DNA from: Elephas maximus indicus
Taxonomy: Eukaryota; Chordata; Mammalia; Proboscidea; Elephantidae
NCBI RefSeq assembly: GCF_024166365.1
Contig: NC_064838.1
Location: 76,772,001-76,836,000, forward strand
Reading direction: 5' to 3'
DNA length: 64,000 nt
The translations under genes and the position numbers were made by a program. The first letter of the stretch is position 1, and each line of letters begins with the position of its first letter. The notes below the pieces were generated by a model, which was given only the letters and a program-made list of their open reading frames with translations, was not told the origin of the DNA and did no database searches. Positions 22,609-34,929 of this stretch are shown here, piece by piece.

Positions 22609-25600
22609 ATCTGTCATTTTGTCTTATTGTGGTGGCTTGCGTGTTGCTGTGATACTGGAAGGTTTGCCACTGGTATTTCAAATACCATCTGGGTCACCAT
22701 TGGTGGACAGGTTTCATCGGAGCTTCCAGACTAAGACAGACTAGGAGGAAGGACCTGGCAGTCTATTTTGGAAAGTGAAGAAGACTTGAAAAAAAAAAAA
22801 AATCGACAAATGAAAACCTTATGAATAGCAGTGGAACGTTCATAAAATAGTGCTGGAAGATGAGGACTTCAGATTGAAAGGTCCTCAAAATACAACTAAG
22901 GAAGAGCTGCTTTCTCAAAGTAAAGTCGACCTTAATGACATCAATGGCGTCAAGCTTTCAGGACCTTCATTTACTGATGTGGCACGACTTAAAATGAGAA
23001 GAAACAGCTCCAAATATCCATTAATAATCAGAACGTGAAGTGTACAAGGCATGAATCTAGGAAAATTAGAAGTCATCAAAAGTGAAATGGAACGTAGAAA
23101 GTTCAATATCCTAGGCATGAATGAGCTGAAATGGACTCAAATTGACCATTTTGAATCAGAAAATCATATGGTCTGCTATGCCTGGAATGACAAATTAAAG
23201 AGGAATGACATAACATTCACTATCAAAAAGACCATTTCAAGATCTATCCTGTAGTGCAACATTGTTAGTGATAGAATAATACAATAAACCTACAAGGAAG
23301 ACCAATTAATAGGACTATTATTCAAATGTTCACAACCACCACTAATACCAAAGATGAGGAATTTGAAGATGTTTACCAACTTCTGCGGTCTGAAATTGAT
23401 CAAAAACCAAATCAAGATATATTAATAATTACTGGTGGTTGGAGCACGAAATTTGGAAGCAAAGACATAGGATATGTAGTTGGAAAATACTGCCCTGGTG
23501 ATAGAAATGACGCCGGAGATTACATGGTAGAATTTTATAAGACCAATGACTTATTCATTGTAAATACCCCTTTCTAAGAACATAAACGGTGACTATACTT
23601 GTGGACCTCACCAGATGGAAATCACAGGAATTAATTTGACTACATCTTTAGAAAGAGACTATGGAAAACCTCAATATCATCTGTCAGAATAAGGCTAAGG
23701 GATGATTGAGGAACAGACCATCAATTGTTTGTATACAAGTTCAAGTTGAACCTAAAGAAAATTAGAACAAGTCCATGAGAGTCAAAATATGAACTTTGGT
23801 ATATCTCAACTGAATTTGGACACAATCTCAAGGATATATTTGATCGATTGAACACTGATGACTGAAGTCCAGACAAGTTGTGGGAAGACATCAAGGAGAT
23901 CATACATGAGGAAAGCAAAAGATCATAAAAAAGACAGGAAAGAAAGAAAAGATCAGAATGGATGTCAGAAGAGGCTCTGTAATTAGAAAATTAAAAGGAA
24001 GGAACACACTCAGCGTTTCTCAAGCTGAAAGAACTGAAGAAAAATTTCAAGCCTTGAGCTGTAATATTGAAGGATTCTAAGGGGAAAATATTAAAATATG
24101 CAGGAAGCACAAAAAGCAGATGGAAAGAATACACAGAGTCATTGTACCGAAGAGTTGGTGGACTTTCAGCCATTTCAGGAGGTAGCACATGATCAAGAAC
24201 TAGTGTTACTGAAGGAAGAAGTCCAAGCTGCAATGGAGACATTGGCCAAAAAAAAAGGGACTTCAAGATTTGAGTAAATTCCAAATGAGATGTTTCAAAA
24301 AGTGAATGTAGCACTGGAGTGCTCACTTGTCTATGCCAAGAAATTTGGAAGAAAGTTATCTGGTCAACTGGCTGTAAGAGATCCATATTTGTGCCCTTTC
24401 CAAAGACAGGTGAATAAAAAAAATGCAGAAATTATCGAACAATATGATTAATATCACATGCAAGTAAAATTTTGCTAAAGATCATTTAAAATTGGCTACA
24501 GCAGTATATTGATAGAGAACTGCCAGAAATTCAAGCCGGATTCAGGAGGATGTGAAACCAGGGGTATCATGGCTGAAAGCAGAGAATGCCAGAGAGCTGT
24601 TTACCTGTGTTTTATTGACTATGCAAAGGCATTTGACTGTGTGGATCATAACGGATTATGGATAACTTTGGGGAGAATGGGAATTCCAGAACACTTAATT
24701 GTGCTCATGAGGAAACTACACATAGATCAAGAGGCAGTCCTTCGAACAGAACAACAGGATACTTCATGGGTTGAGGTCAGGAAAGGTATGCCTGAAGACT
24801 GTACGCTTTCACCATACCTATTCAATCTGTTTGCTGAGCAAATAATCCAAGAAGCTGGACTATATGAAGAAGAACAAGGCATCAGGATTGGAGGAATACT
24901 CATTAACAACCTGCAGTATGGTTTCCGAAAGTGAAGAGAACTTGAAACACTGATGAAGATCAAAGACTTCAGCCTTCATTATGGATTTTACCTTAACGTA
25001 AAAAAAAAAAAATCCTCACGATTGGGCCAATACGGAACATCATAATAAACGGAGAAAAGATTGAGGCTGTTAAGGATTTCATTTTACTGGATCAACAATT
25101 GAAACACATAGAAGCAACATTATGAAATCAAAGGACGAATTGCATTGGGTAAATTTGCTGCAAAAGAGCTCCTTAAAGTGTTAAAAAACAAAGATGTTAA
25201 TTTGAGGACTAAGGTGCACCCGACCCAAGTCGTGATAATTTCAATTGCCTCATAAATAAGGAAGACAGAAGAAAAATTGATGCCTTTGAATTATGGTGTT
25301 GGAAAAGCATATTGAATATACCATGGATTTCCAGAAGAACGAACAAATCAGTTTTGGAAGAAATACTGCCAGCATGCTTCTTGTAGGTGAGGATGGGAGG
25401 CTTCCTCTCCTGTACTTTTGATATATTATCAGGAGGGACCAGTCCTTGGAGAATGATATCGTGCTTGTTAAAGTAGATGGTCCTCACAAAAGCCGAAGAC
25501 CTTTAACAAGGTGGAATGACACAGTGGCTGCAACGATATGGTCAAACATAACAAAGATTGTGAGGATTGCAGACCAGTCAATGTTTCGTTCTGTTGTACG

Positions 25601-25667
25601 TAGGGTCCCTATATGAGGGGGAACTGACTTGAGGGCACCCAGCATAAACAACAACATTAACAACAAA
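22609..25667 (+). mobile_element. Near full-length RTE LINE R6
   Basis: It contains the RTE 5' region (CTTGCGTGTTGCTGTGATAC at 22647). The endonuclease (NELKW at 23127, then LIITGGWSTKFGS where the catalytic motif is normally GDWNAKVG) spans about 23051-23580. An RT remnant is open at 24509-24934 (FIDYAKAFDCVDH, SPYLFNLFAEQI). The C-terminal region runs to a tail near 25667. Many frameshifts and stops; the YADD position is not preserved (NLQYGFRK). Its 3' junction with the antisense L1 is the same as that of R7 and R12, so this insertion predates the separation of modules 2, 3 and 4. Confidence 0.88.
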
Positions 25668-25689
25668 TGAATAATTAAGTTGAATATCA

Positions 25690-26905
25690 TTTCATGTAAT
25701 CTTTTGTAGCCTGTTTATTTTTGGTTAAAGTGCCTGTGTATATTCTTTTCTCGTTTTCAATTGCATTTATTTTATTATTATTGGATTTTAAGGTATTTAA
25801 TTTGATACAATTACTATTCTTTATTGCAAAATGTGTTGTTTGCAAATCTTTCTTACTATTCCCTTGCTTTTTTTTTTTTCTTACAGTGTCTTTCATCAAT
25901 ATGGATGAAATTCAATTTATCAATTTAAAAATACATATAAATTGGTTTTTGATACAGGAATATAAAAATCATTGGTCTTCCTCAAGGTGACAAAAATTTT
26001 CTTCTATTTTTTTCTAGACATTTTATAATTGTGTGTTATTTTTCTATGTCTATTGTCCATATTGAGTTCTTTTTTTATGGTCTAATTTATCAATTGAAGT
26101 TTTTTTTTTTAAATATTTGGATATCCAATTGTTTCAGTACCACTTGTTAAAAGTACCCGTTGTCCAACATAGTTTCAATATGTGTTTTTGGAATTTTTCT
26201 AGATTATAGGCCAGGAATTTTAGAATGAGAATGACAATGAATACAAGAGACTGTTGGAATATTTTTGTGATTTCATGAAATTTGTGTTTTAATTAGAAGA
26301 GAAATAATATTTTTACAGTATTGAGTTTTCCAAATTATGATTTTGGTCTTCTTTAATGTTTTGTTGTTTTGTAGGTACAAACTCTGCACATTTTTGTTAG
26401 ATTCATTTGTAAGTTTTGAATATGTATGAGATTTTATTAAAACCATATTTTAGTATAAATTCTTATTCAATTTTGCTAATATATAAGAATAAAATTGAAT
26501 TTTGTTTATTTTGGTTTCATGCTAAACTTAGTTTTGAGATCTAATATAATATCTTTTTATGTAGATGCCATATGATTTTATTTATAAACGATCATATTGT
26601 GTGGATGATATTATTCTTTTTTTTTTTTTTTGCATTATTTCATTGTTTAAAACCTTCAGTACAGTGCTGAATGGAAGTGGTGAGAGCTGACACATTTTTT
26701 CTGATCCTGGGAAGATAACATTCAGCTTTCTACACTAGATACGATGTGTTGCTGTAGTGTGTTTTATAGATGTTATTTATCAGATTGAGGCAGTTTCCTT
26801 TTATTCCTTGTTTTTCAGATTCTTTTCATAAAAAGCAGATGTTGCATTTTGTGATTTTTTTCCTGCACCTAATGAGACGATTGCATGCTTTTTCCTTCCT
26901 AATGT
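25690..26905 (-). repeat. Old L1 ORF2 fragment, antisense (module copy 2)
   Basis: Paralogue of 11905-13840 without the LTR, RTE scrap or hairpin. It contains GATGAAATTCAATTTATCAA at 25903 and CAGTGCTGAATGGAAGTGG at 26663. Confidence 0.8.
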
Positions 26906-26924
26906 GCTAACATTTTGCTAACAC

Positions 26925-27340
26925 TAGCAGTAGCGGCTTCTTAAAACTCATGAAGAGTTTCTATAAAAATGCCTGTATCTGACACAGTGCTGTAAGGTGA
27001 AATATTGAATGCTTTTCCCTTAATATTGAGAGTAAGGTAAAGGTGTCCATGCTCATAATTTCTTTTGTACATTTTACTGGCAGTCTTAGCCACCGCAGTT
27101 AAACAAGAAAAATATAACCATGATGCTAGGAAGGAAAACATTAAACCTATTTCTATTCATAGACATCATGATAACTTGCACAAAATCTGAAGGTTTCCAT
27201 GAAAGTGCTAGAATTTGTAAGTTGAAAATCAATTACATTTATGTGTAATCTTGCAATACAATCAGTTATGGAATTAAGAATATACACTTTAATAGCAAAT
27301 AAAAATAAAATAAAATGATTAGTAATAAAGAAATAAACAA
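26925..27340 (+). repeat. Old L1 RT fragment, sense (module copy 2)
   Basis: Paralogue of 14166-14600, including the AAGGTAAAGGTGTCCATGC region near 27035 and AAACAAGAAAAATATAACC near 27103. Confidence 0.65.
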
Positions 27341-27344
27341 CTTG

Positions 27345-27625
27345 ACTGATGTTTTACAAATGAACTTTTCCCTTGCACATTTCTGTAATTTATATGTGTA
27401 TAAAATCAAGATGTATTCAGTCTGGTTAACTTTTTTCTCTTTTTAAAGATGAATGGGGTAAAGCTAATGATACAAATGTCCCCAGGGCTTTAAAAAAAAT
27501 AATTCACAACAAGATATCACATGGGACAATGTTTCATCTAATTGTTCAAATTGTAGCCTCCAAGGCAATACTTCCATGACATTCTCTCTGGCCCACATCA
27601 CATTGGCCATGATGACATATATTTG
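27345..27625. other. Truncated copy of the OR upstream module
   Basis: It follows the conserved upstream block (see 14674-14940) up to GATGACATATATTTGA and then switches at about 27625 to sequence shared with 48871 onward. No copy of the candidate exons is present, so this module has lost its OR-proximal part. Confidence 0.6.
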
Positions 27626-27914
27626 AGTGATTAACATCTACATCTTAAATACATTTTTAACCTTTGAACTTGCAATACTTGTTGAAATACTCTATACTTT
27701 AATTCAAGATGATGGTGTATTACCCATAATAAGTATCCCCATTTCTTTTATTTCTTTATGTATTTCTGCATGTAATGAAATCCTCCACCGCTCTGTTGGA
27801 GTAGTCACAATCTGGGTTTCTGATCTAAATCTATGTTCAGAGCTTCTGAAATCAATAATTTAAAATTATGAGGAAAACACACATGAAGATGGGGCATGAA
27901 AACCAGTTAGCTCT

Positions 27915-28431
27915 TCTTTTGGATTGAATTGTGTCCCCGAAAAATGTGTATCAATTTGTCTAGGCCATGATTCCCAGTAGTGTGTGATTGTCCACCATTT
28001 TGTCATCTGATGTGATTTTCCTATGTGTTGTAAATCCTACTTGTATGATATTAATGAGGCAGGATTAGAAGCAGTTATGTTAATGAGTCAGGACTCAATC
28101 TATAAGATTAGGTTGTATCTTGAGTCAATCTCTTGAGATATAAAAGAGAGAAGTGAGCAGAGACAGAGGGACCTCCTACCACAAAGAATGAAGAACCAGG
28201 AGAAGAGTGCATCCTTTGGACCCTGGGTCTCTGCTGCTGAGAAGCTCTTGGACTGGGGAAGATTGATGACAAGGACCTTCCCCTGAGCTGACAGAAAGAG
28301 AAAGATTTTTCTGGAGTTGGCACCCAGAATTCAAACTTCTATTCTCCTAGACTGTGAGAGAATGAATTTTCCTTTGTTAAAGCCACCCACTTGTGGTATT
28401 TCTGTTATAACATCACTAGATAATTAAGACA
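27915..28431 (+). mobile_element. Solo LTR, MaLR-like, private to Y1
   Basis: 517 bp of the same family as 9714-10218. GCTCT (27910-27914) and GCTCC (28432-28436) look like a 5-bp duplication. The Y2 site near 49155 is empty (TTAGCCCCTTTCG). The LTR therefore arrived after Y1 and Y2 separated. Confidence 0.8.
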
Positions 28432-28872
28432 GCTCCTTTCTTTGAACAAAACCTATATACAACCCCAAACAAAATAAGGAACACTGAATTTAAAATTGCA
28501 ATGTAGTGATATATTTCATCAATACTTTAAAAAGTAGAACTTGTTACACAAATGCTGTTGGACCCATATGAACTTGAGCTATATTTAGCCTTTAAATTTT
28601 GGCTTAGAAACCAAAGTCAGAAACTTGAAAAATGGGATAAAAATAGGTTTTGCCTTTCTTTAGTCTGTTTTAAAGTGGTTCTTTGCTTAGATTTTAAAAG
28701 TCTAATTTTGATGACTTAATTCCTGACAACTTCAATAGAAAAATCAAGCTAACTGTGCTAATGTGGGTCACTCAAAGAAACTCACATAGCTTGCTCCCTT
28801 GAAACCAGTAGGCAAATTTTGGTAGCCATCCACTTTTAACAAATAGCTTATACATGCACAGCCACCACTCAT

Positions 28873-29128
28873 TTGTCAGTTGTGGCTTACATGTTGCTGT
28901 GATGCTGACCAAATTTCAGTGGAGCTCCCAGATTAAAAATGAACTAGGAAGAAAGACCTGGAAATATACCTCTGAAATTCAGCCAATGGAAACCCTATAG
29001 ATCACAATAGGACATTGCCTGATCTGCAACTGATCGTGTGGCCCGTGCCAAACAGGCCAGCATTTTTTGTTCAGCTGTACATGAGTCACAACGAATCGGA
29101 GTGACTGAGTGGCAGTCAACAATGAAAC
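28873..29128 (+). mobile_element. Short non-autonomous RTE derivative
   Basis: The first half follows the RTE 5' end (GTGGCTTACATGTTGCTGTG, then GGAGCTCCCAGATTA). The second half follows the RTE 3' end (GTTCAGCTGTACATGAGTC, then GGCAGTCAACAA). All coding sequence between is missing. A diverged partner sits at 49605-49832 in Y2, so it predates that duplication. It is RTE-mobilised in all likelihood. Confidence 0.7.
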
Positions 29129-31252
29129 TTGTAGACACGAACCTGAATTAGCTCCTTATATGTAGACCATTAATTTGGCTAAATCCACCAATATTAGTTG
29201 CACCAGAATCTTCAATCCCTTTGAATAATTTTGGTAATTTTTTTTTTTCAAATGCCACTGCAATACGCCCATGTCTTAAGATTCCCTTGTCAAGGAACAA
29301 ATTTACTGGCCTTTTATTGGGTCAATATTTAACACCACTTTTTTTTCTTTCCTGATTTTTGTCCATTTGAGGGGTAGATACCGGAATCACATAAATGGAT
29401 TTAAACTATTATCATTGTGACCTTTATGACTGTACTGAAAAATACAGCTAGAATTACAGCCACAGTCAAGATACCTAACAGATCTCCACTGTCCTGGGCC
29501 CCAGATGAAAACATATTCAGAACACAGTACTGCTAAGTAGAATGTAAAACTATTTACCATGTAATGTGTTTCTACATAATATATGTGCAAAAATATAAAT
29601 ACAATGTGAAAATACTGAAAAATTCATTATAAAAACATAATTATATTGGGATTATTGAAATAGATATGACTGGTTTTCTTTTGGGGAGTTTCAGAAGTAT
29701 AGCCTCTGTACCCAGGTAAACTTTATTTTTTTTTAAGATATGAATATCAATGTTAATTATTTAGAAGAAAGTATAACTTAAATTATGGAAGAGAAAATTC
29801 CTTCTAATTATTTGGTTTGTAGCTCATGAAAAAAAGCCCCAGTCACGGTTCTCAGGGGTCTGGGTCCCTAGGGTCAAATAGTTCAGTGAAAAACAAACAA
29901 TGTGATCATGAGATTTAGTTTCCAGGTCTCCCTTTCTCCCCAGAGTATCTCTACACTCATTCTAAAATTTCTTTACAATTGGAAAAAAGTCATTAATTGG
30001 CTGTTTCATTGAGTTGCATTTTGAAAGAGGCATTCGTTGCCTGCAAAGGAATGAAAATTTATAAGAAAATTTCAATTTTAGAAAGAAAGAGTATGCAATT
30101 TGTTAATAACAGCAAAGAAGCCTTCAATAAAAAAATACATCAGGAAAATCTATCTTTTGGTGAGCTGATTCAACATTGGGTTTTCTTCTCCATCTCATGT
30201 GAGGAATACTGAAATCCAGCAAAAATCTGGCAGGGAAAACCTAAGTGAGTTGTGTTAGAGTCATTTCAACCTAGTTCAGCTGATGGCATGTATTCAAGGT
30301 GCAGAATTCTACTTTCTCCATCCCTAGGACCATTGTACTGAATTTGAAACTATGTACCTAATTTCCATCTTACATACATTAGAGGTTATGGAAGAGATGT
30401 TACATGTAATTCTTGTCCTTAAAACATGTGAAACCTTCAAGGAAAAAAAAAAAGTAAAATATACAGAGGCATACATACATGCATAAAAAACAACAAAATA
30501 TGCCAGTCATTGCACATAGATGGAAGATACTGGTAGAAAGAAAATAGAGCAATAGAAAAAAAAAAGAGATCTGAATTAATCAGCAAATTGTTCTTGCAAG
30601 AGTTATGTAGGGATCTTATCACTGAAAGATGATGAGGGATAAATACTAAAGAAGGATAAGACCCACTTCAGAAGAAAAGACAGTGGAAGATTAGAAGGTA
30701 TTAATAATTCATTTTTGAACAACAAAGGTTTAAAATATTTCTATCAATAGAGTGACAAAAGTATTTGGTTATATACTTCCAGGAGAAAAAAAAATATTAC
30801 AGGAATTTAAGTCAAATAGTTTCAATTTTGACACATTTTTGTAATAACGTAATTAAAACACTTACCCTGTGGTATCCCAGCCTAACCTAGAGTTCATTAA
30901 GTGTGAAATTTATGGATTGGACTGCATTTAGATAGGTTAGCCTGGGAAATCTTGTATCTAGATGAGTAGATGTTCATAGTGGGAATGAAGAGGGAGGGCT
31001 ATGTGGAAGATTTCTCTTTGTTCATTTTTCCCTGCCTGTCTTTTCAACATCCACCAACCTGAGATGGCTGAAGGAGAATCAAGTACCAGAGAGTGATGGG
31101 AAAGCAATAGGAAAATGAAGATTATATATTGGCAGGTTGAAAAACAGACAGAAGTTTGAATACAGGACTGAGTGAAAAACATAAAATCCTTTAGTATAAA
31201 CGGAGCCCAGTATACATAACTCCTTTTTAAATTATTTTCAATATTCACATTG

Positions 31253-31300
31253 CTATTCTGAGTCAGAATTGACTTGACAGTAACAGCCTTGGTTTTTTTT
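31253..31300 (+). mobile_element. SINE 3' tail scrap
   Basis: It reads CTATTCTGAGTCAGAATTGA, CTTGACAGTAACAGCCTTGG, then a T-run, which matches only the last part of the SINE. Confidence 0.6.
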
Positions 31301-33202
31301 TTTTATGTTTGGTCGTTTTTAAATCATAGAATTAGTGATATTTTCTTGGAACCAAAAACATTAGAATCTTAAGGTTGAATGAGCTAATATTGGAAGATGC
31401 TTAACTAAGTGTAGGATTTCTTAAATATTTTAAAATCATAGCCTTATTTAAGACTCTTATGCTGAGCTTTAAGGTACCTTGCCTAGTATTGTTACCCATA
31501 TTTAATACAAGATGAAATTAAGGCTCACATAAATGAAAGAATTTGATAAAGTTATGTATGGAATAAGTTTCTGAGACTGATTCGGAACTAGTTAAATATG
31601 ATTCCTCAGCCCATGGTTTCTACAAATGGCATGATGTGACGCTGTCTTTTCTCCATCCATTCAAATCACCCCCCTCTCTGAATAAGAAGATAAAACTGTT
31701 GAGAGTAGAGTTTCTAATAAGACACTTCCCTGGACTGTCATTTCTTAATTTTATTTTTAATGCCATAGGCAAGGATGTAGTTGATCCATTCAACTCCACT
31801 TGTCCTCCCGGATACTTAATTGAATTTAAAATAACCCAAAATTACTTTAACAAATCTATCCCCATAACATTATTATTACATGTTCGGTGTCTTTTATGCA
31901 TTCTTCAGTAACTTGTAAACTAATAAAGATGCCCTCAAAATGATTGTGAGATGAGTGAGGGAGTATCACATTTACTTTAAATCTTTCAGAACTCTTCCAG
32001 GTTGCTACGACTCCCTGTATTTATTTAACTTAAAGTACATGTTGAGTTCAACACATATTTTCCAGGGGTTGAGATGAAAGACTTTCTGAAAGGTTTAACA
32101 AATTTCCCAAATCATATAAGAATGGAATGGGCACTGATGATTGGTAATATTAATGGAAACTGAAGTTACAATGAAAGCGTTCCATAAAGGCAAGATGCAG
32201 CATGATCAGGGGTCAATACAATTAGAATGAAGAATCATGCAGGCAGCAATAGGAATCTAGGTGCATGAAATGTAAAAATGAGCTCAAAATCCTCAACTTT
32301 GTCCAAAAATTCCAAACACATAAGTACAGGGTTTGTGGCTTATTGGTAAGCCATGAGCTAAACTTTGCAGTTCAAATATTTGACTGTGAGTTCTCAGTCA
32401 GGTGTCCTCATTAAAAGTATAGCAAAGAAAAGCAGGTTACTGAGTGGATTCTCTCTTGGCTTGGCAAGATGTCCCTGGGAAGCTTACATTTAGTTCTTAG
32501 TGCCAATTTCAACCCGGGAGGGTTAATGCTGTATCAACAATATCGAGAAGCTCTTCTGAAACAGTTAATAACCAACATAAGGAAGTAAATGCAAACACAA
32601 ACAAACAACACTAAGGACATTTACCTAGAAAGAGAAGAGCATAAAGGGCCTACAGAAGTTGTAGTCAAATATTTTAAGATGTATAATGTGAAAGAGGAAT
32701 TAGTCTTAATTTCTGAGAAAGAGATTCATCAGGACTTGCAACATGCCAGAAATTACAAGCAAAAAAAAAAAAAAAAGACTACTTAAGAGAAATATTCAAC
32801 TATATATTTGACTATTATTATTAATCTCTGGTAAATGTCACTAACACTGTTTGAAAAGGGATCATTAATTGTGAGGACAGGTGCTTTAATGTAAGGAAGG
32901 GCCGTAGAAATATTGTTGATAAAGACAGAAAACAATGCAGGTACAAATAGCCAGGACTTTTCCATTTTTAAACTTCCATGACTCTTAAACTTGGCATAGG
33001 ATCTTTAATAAATATCACTATGTTTTTGTTTAGCCAAGTTTGCTCAAACATCCCTAAGATTTCTTACTCCAGTCCAAGCTCTAGAGCCTTTAATTGATTC
33101 AGTGCCTTGATATACCTACAATGAAGTAATAGCAGATTGCACCTCCAAATTCTTAACCTGCGTGGACTTGACCCAATAACAGCAAAGATCCTGAATTGAA
33201 AG

Positions 33203-33274
33203 GCTGATTTTTTTTTTTTTGTCAACACGAGATAAAATACATGAAGATAAAAAAAAAAAAAAAAAAAAATCAGC
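33203..33274. repeat. 18-bp inverted repeat with T/A tracts
   Basis: GCTGA followed by 13 T (33203-33220) is the exact reverse complement of 13 A followed by TCAGC (33257-33274). The loop is 36 nt and the A-run itself is longer (about 21 A). Confidence 0.85.
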
Positions 33275-33333
33275 TCGATCTTCTGTGAAATAGAAAGCGC
33301 AATTCTATAGCTGACGCTATGTTCGTGGGATTC

Positions 33334-33490
33334 CCACCCAGTGCCGTCGAGTCGATTCCGACTCATAGCGACCCTATAGGACAGAGTAGAACTGCCCCAT
33401 AGTGTTTCCAAGGAGCACCTGGCAGATTCGAACTGCTGACCCTTTGGTTGGCAACCATAGCACTTAACCACTACGCCACTAGGGTTTCCA
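33334..33490 (-). mobile_element. Afrotherian SINE, near consensus
   Basis: Antisense copy with CpG-rich tail text intact (GTGCCGTCGAGTCGATTCCG), which suggests a young insertion. CGTGGGATT (33324-33332) and CCTGGGATT (33493-33501) are the target duplication. Confidence 0.92.
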
Positions 33491-33856
33491 TTCCTGGGAT
33501 TAGTGTCCCTAAATGAGATGGCAGGTGTTGATTTTTACAGGCAAGCCTAAAACTTTTGCCAGCTCCCAGATAGGTTCAAATTGGCATTATCTTGTCTTCT
33601 GTGTCTCCAAGTCCATTTCTAGATAAAATCTTTAGTTGTAGGTTCAGTCATGTAAAATTTCCAATATTTAACCTTCTTTTCCTTCCAAAACCAAGAAATT
33701 CACATTTATTAATCTTACATATTATTTCATCTTTTGCCACATCAGAAGAGGATTTTCTTGATTGTCATTAATAACTGACAGTGATAATTTTTACATTGTA
33801 CATTTTTTGTGCTTTATAATTGATGATATATATTTTTTATTTTTAATATGATATGT

Positions 33857-34013
33857 GGAAACCCTGGTGGTGTAGTGGTTAAGTGCTACAACTGTTAACC
33901 AAGAGGTTGGTGGTTCAAATCCTCCAGGTGCTCCTTGGAAACTCTGTGGGGCAGTTGTACTCTGTCCTATAGGGCCGCTATAAGTCAGAATTGACTCGAT
34001 GGCAGTGGTTTTG
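33857..34013 (+). mobile_element. Afrotherian SINE, sense
   Basis: A full-length sense copy: TGGTGTAGTGGTTAAGTGC (A box) and GGTTCAAATCC (B box), then the RTE-like tail (GCTATAAGTCAGAATTGACT). AATATGATATG on the left and GAATATGTTATG on the right flank it. Confidence 0.92.
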
Positions 34014-34456
34014 AATATGTTATGCACTACAAGCAGACTGGATAACCAGAGGGAGATAATCAAAATAAATCTTTTAAGATTATCTCCAAAACACTTTGTC
34101 AGAAAATAGCTTTAAATAATTGAGCGTTTTGGACCCATACGAGGGGATAAAATGGAGTGAACACAGTTAACAGTGGATTGTATTGACCAGACCGCTTAAA
34201 GATTCTTTGAAGTAGGTTTTTTTGACTCCTTGATAATTGGATGTATATACCTACCAAAGTAAAAAGTTCAATAATCAATACAAAATTGTGTGTGTCCACA
34301 AATATATTTTTCACTTAAAAAATTTACTACTGAAACTTTAATCTTCCCAAGGCCACTTTTGCTATGATCATATGGCTACTGTGACGCGTTAAGTGGTTTT
34401 CTTGATTTCGCTTTGTTCTTTTTTTCTCATATAATTGTATGTTACTATGGGATATA

Positions 34457-34612
34457 TGGAAAACCTGGTGCCGTAGTGGTTAAGTGCTATGGCTGCTAAC
34501 CAAAAGGTTGGCAGTTCAAATCCACCAGGTGCTCCTTGGAAACTCTATGGGACAGTTGTACTCTGTCCTATAGGGTCACTAGGAGTCAGAATCTACTTGA
34601 CCACAACAGGCT
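34457..34612 (+). mobile_element. Afrotherian SINE about 0.3 kb 5' of gene 2
   Basis: A full-length sense copy with A and B boxes. GGGATATA and AGGATATA flank it. It lies 318 bp before the gene 2 start codon, in the intron or proximal upstream part of that gene. Confidence 0.92.
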
Positions 34613-34929
34613 TGAATAGGATATACAATGCTGTAAGCATCATATACATTTTTACATCATTTATATTAAATAATTATATTAATAAATACTATTTTTCTTA
34701 TTTTCCAGATGAAGACATTCAATTTTGAAAGACAAAGCTAATTGCTCATAGTAACAATAATAAAAATTGATAGGTGGCCAGTAAAATCCAAAGGACCAGA
34801 AAAGATAATCTTGGTCTTCACTGGTCTACATCTATCCTCTCCTGAGTTGTTCCTATGTCTGACTTCTCAAGTTTGCCACTCTGAATCAAATTTCTGGGTT
34901 TTGTTTTTTTGTTTGTTTCCACAAGAGCC

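Larger units (their letters stand above)
27626..29670 (+). repeat. Duplicated region Y1, 5' of gene 2
   Basis: It aligns by eye with 48871-50404 (TTAACCTTTGAACTTG, AAATTTTGGCTTA, ACAGATCTCCACTG). It contains a private solo LTR (27915) and a shared short RTE derivative (28873). No gene is recognised. Confidence 0.75.
29670..33330. other. No gene seen; unclassified AT-rich sequence 5' of gene 2
   Basis: About 3.7 kb with no recognised host gene. Open frames of 60-96 codons show no family features. The region has no counterpart in Y2/gene 4, where it is deleted. A SINE tail scrap lies at 31253-31300 and a hairpin at 33203-33274. Confidence 0.5.

Noticed and set aside
28108-28323. 71-codon frame on the - strand
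   Set aside because: It falls inside the solo LTR 27915-28431 and is low-complexity serine/proline text.
32335-32500. Possible old SINE (GGCTTATTGGTAAGCC and TTTGCAGTTCAAATATTTG)
   Set aside because: The boxes are poor and no tail or target duplication is visible.
34909-34929. Gene 2 starting seven codons earlier at 34909
   Set aside because: Position 34909 is TTG, not ATG. The ATG at 34930 has a strong context and gives the usual OR N-terminus.
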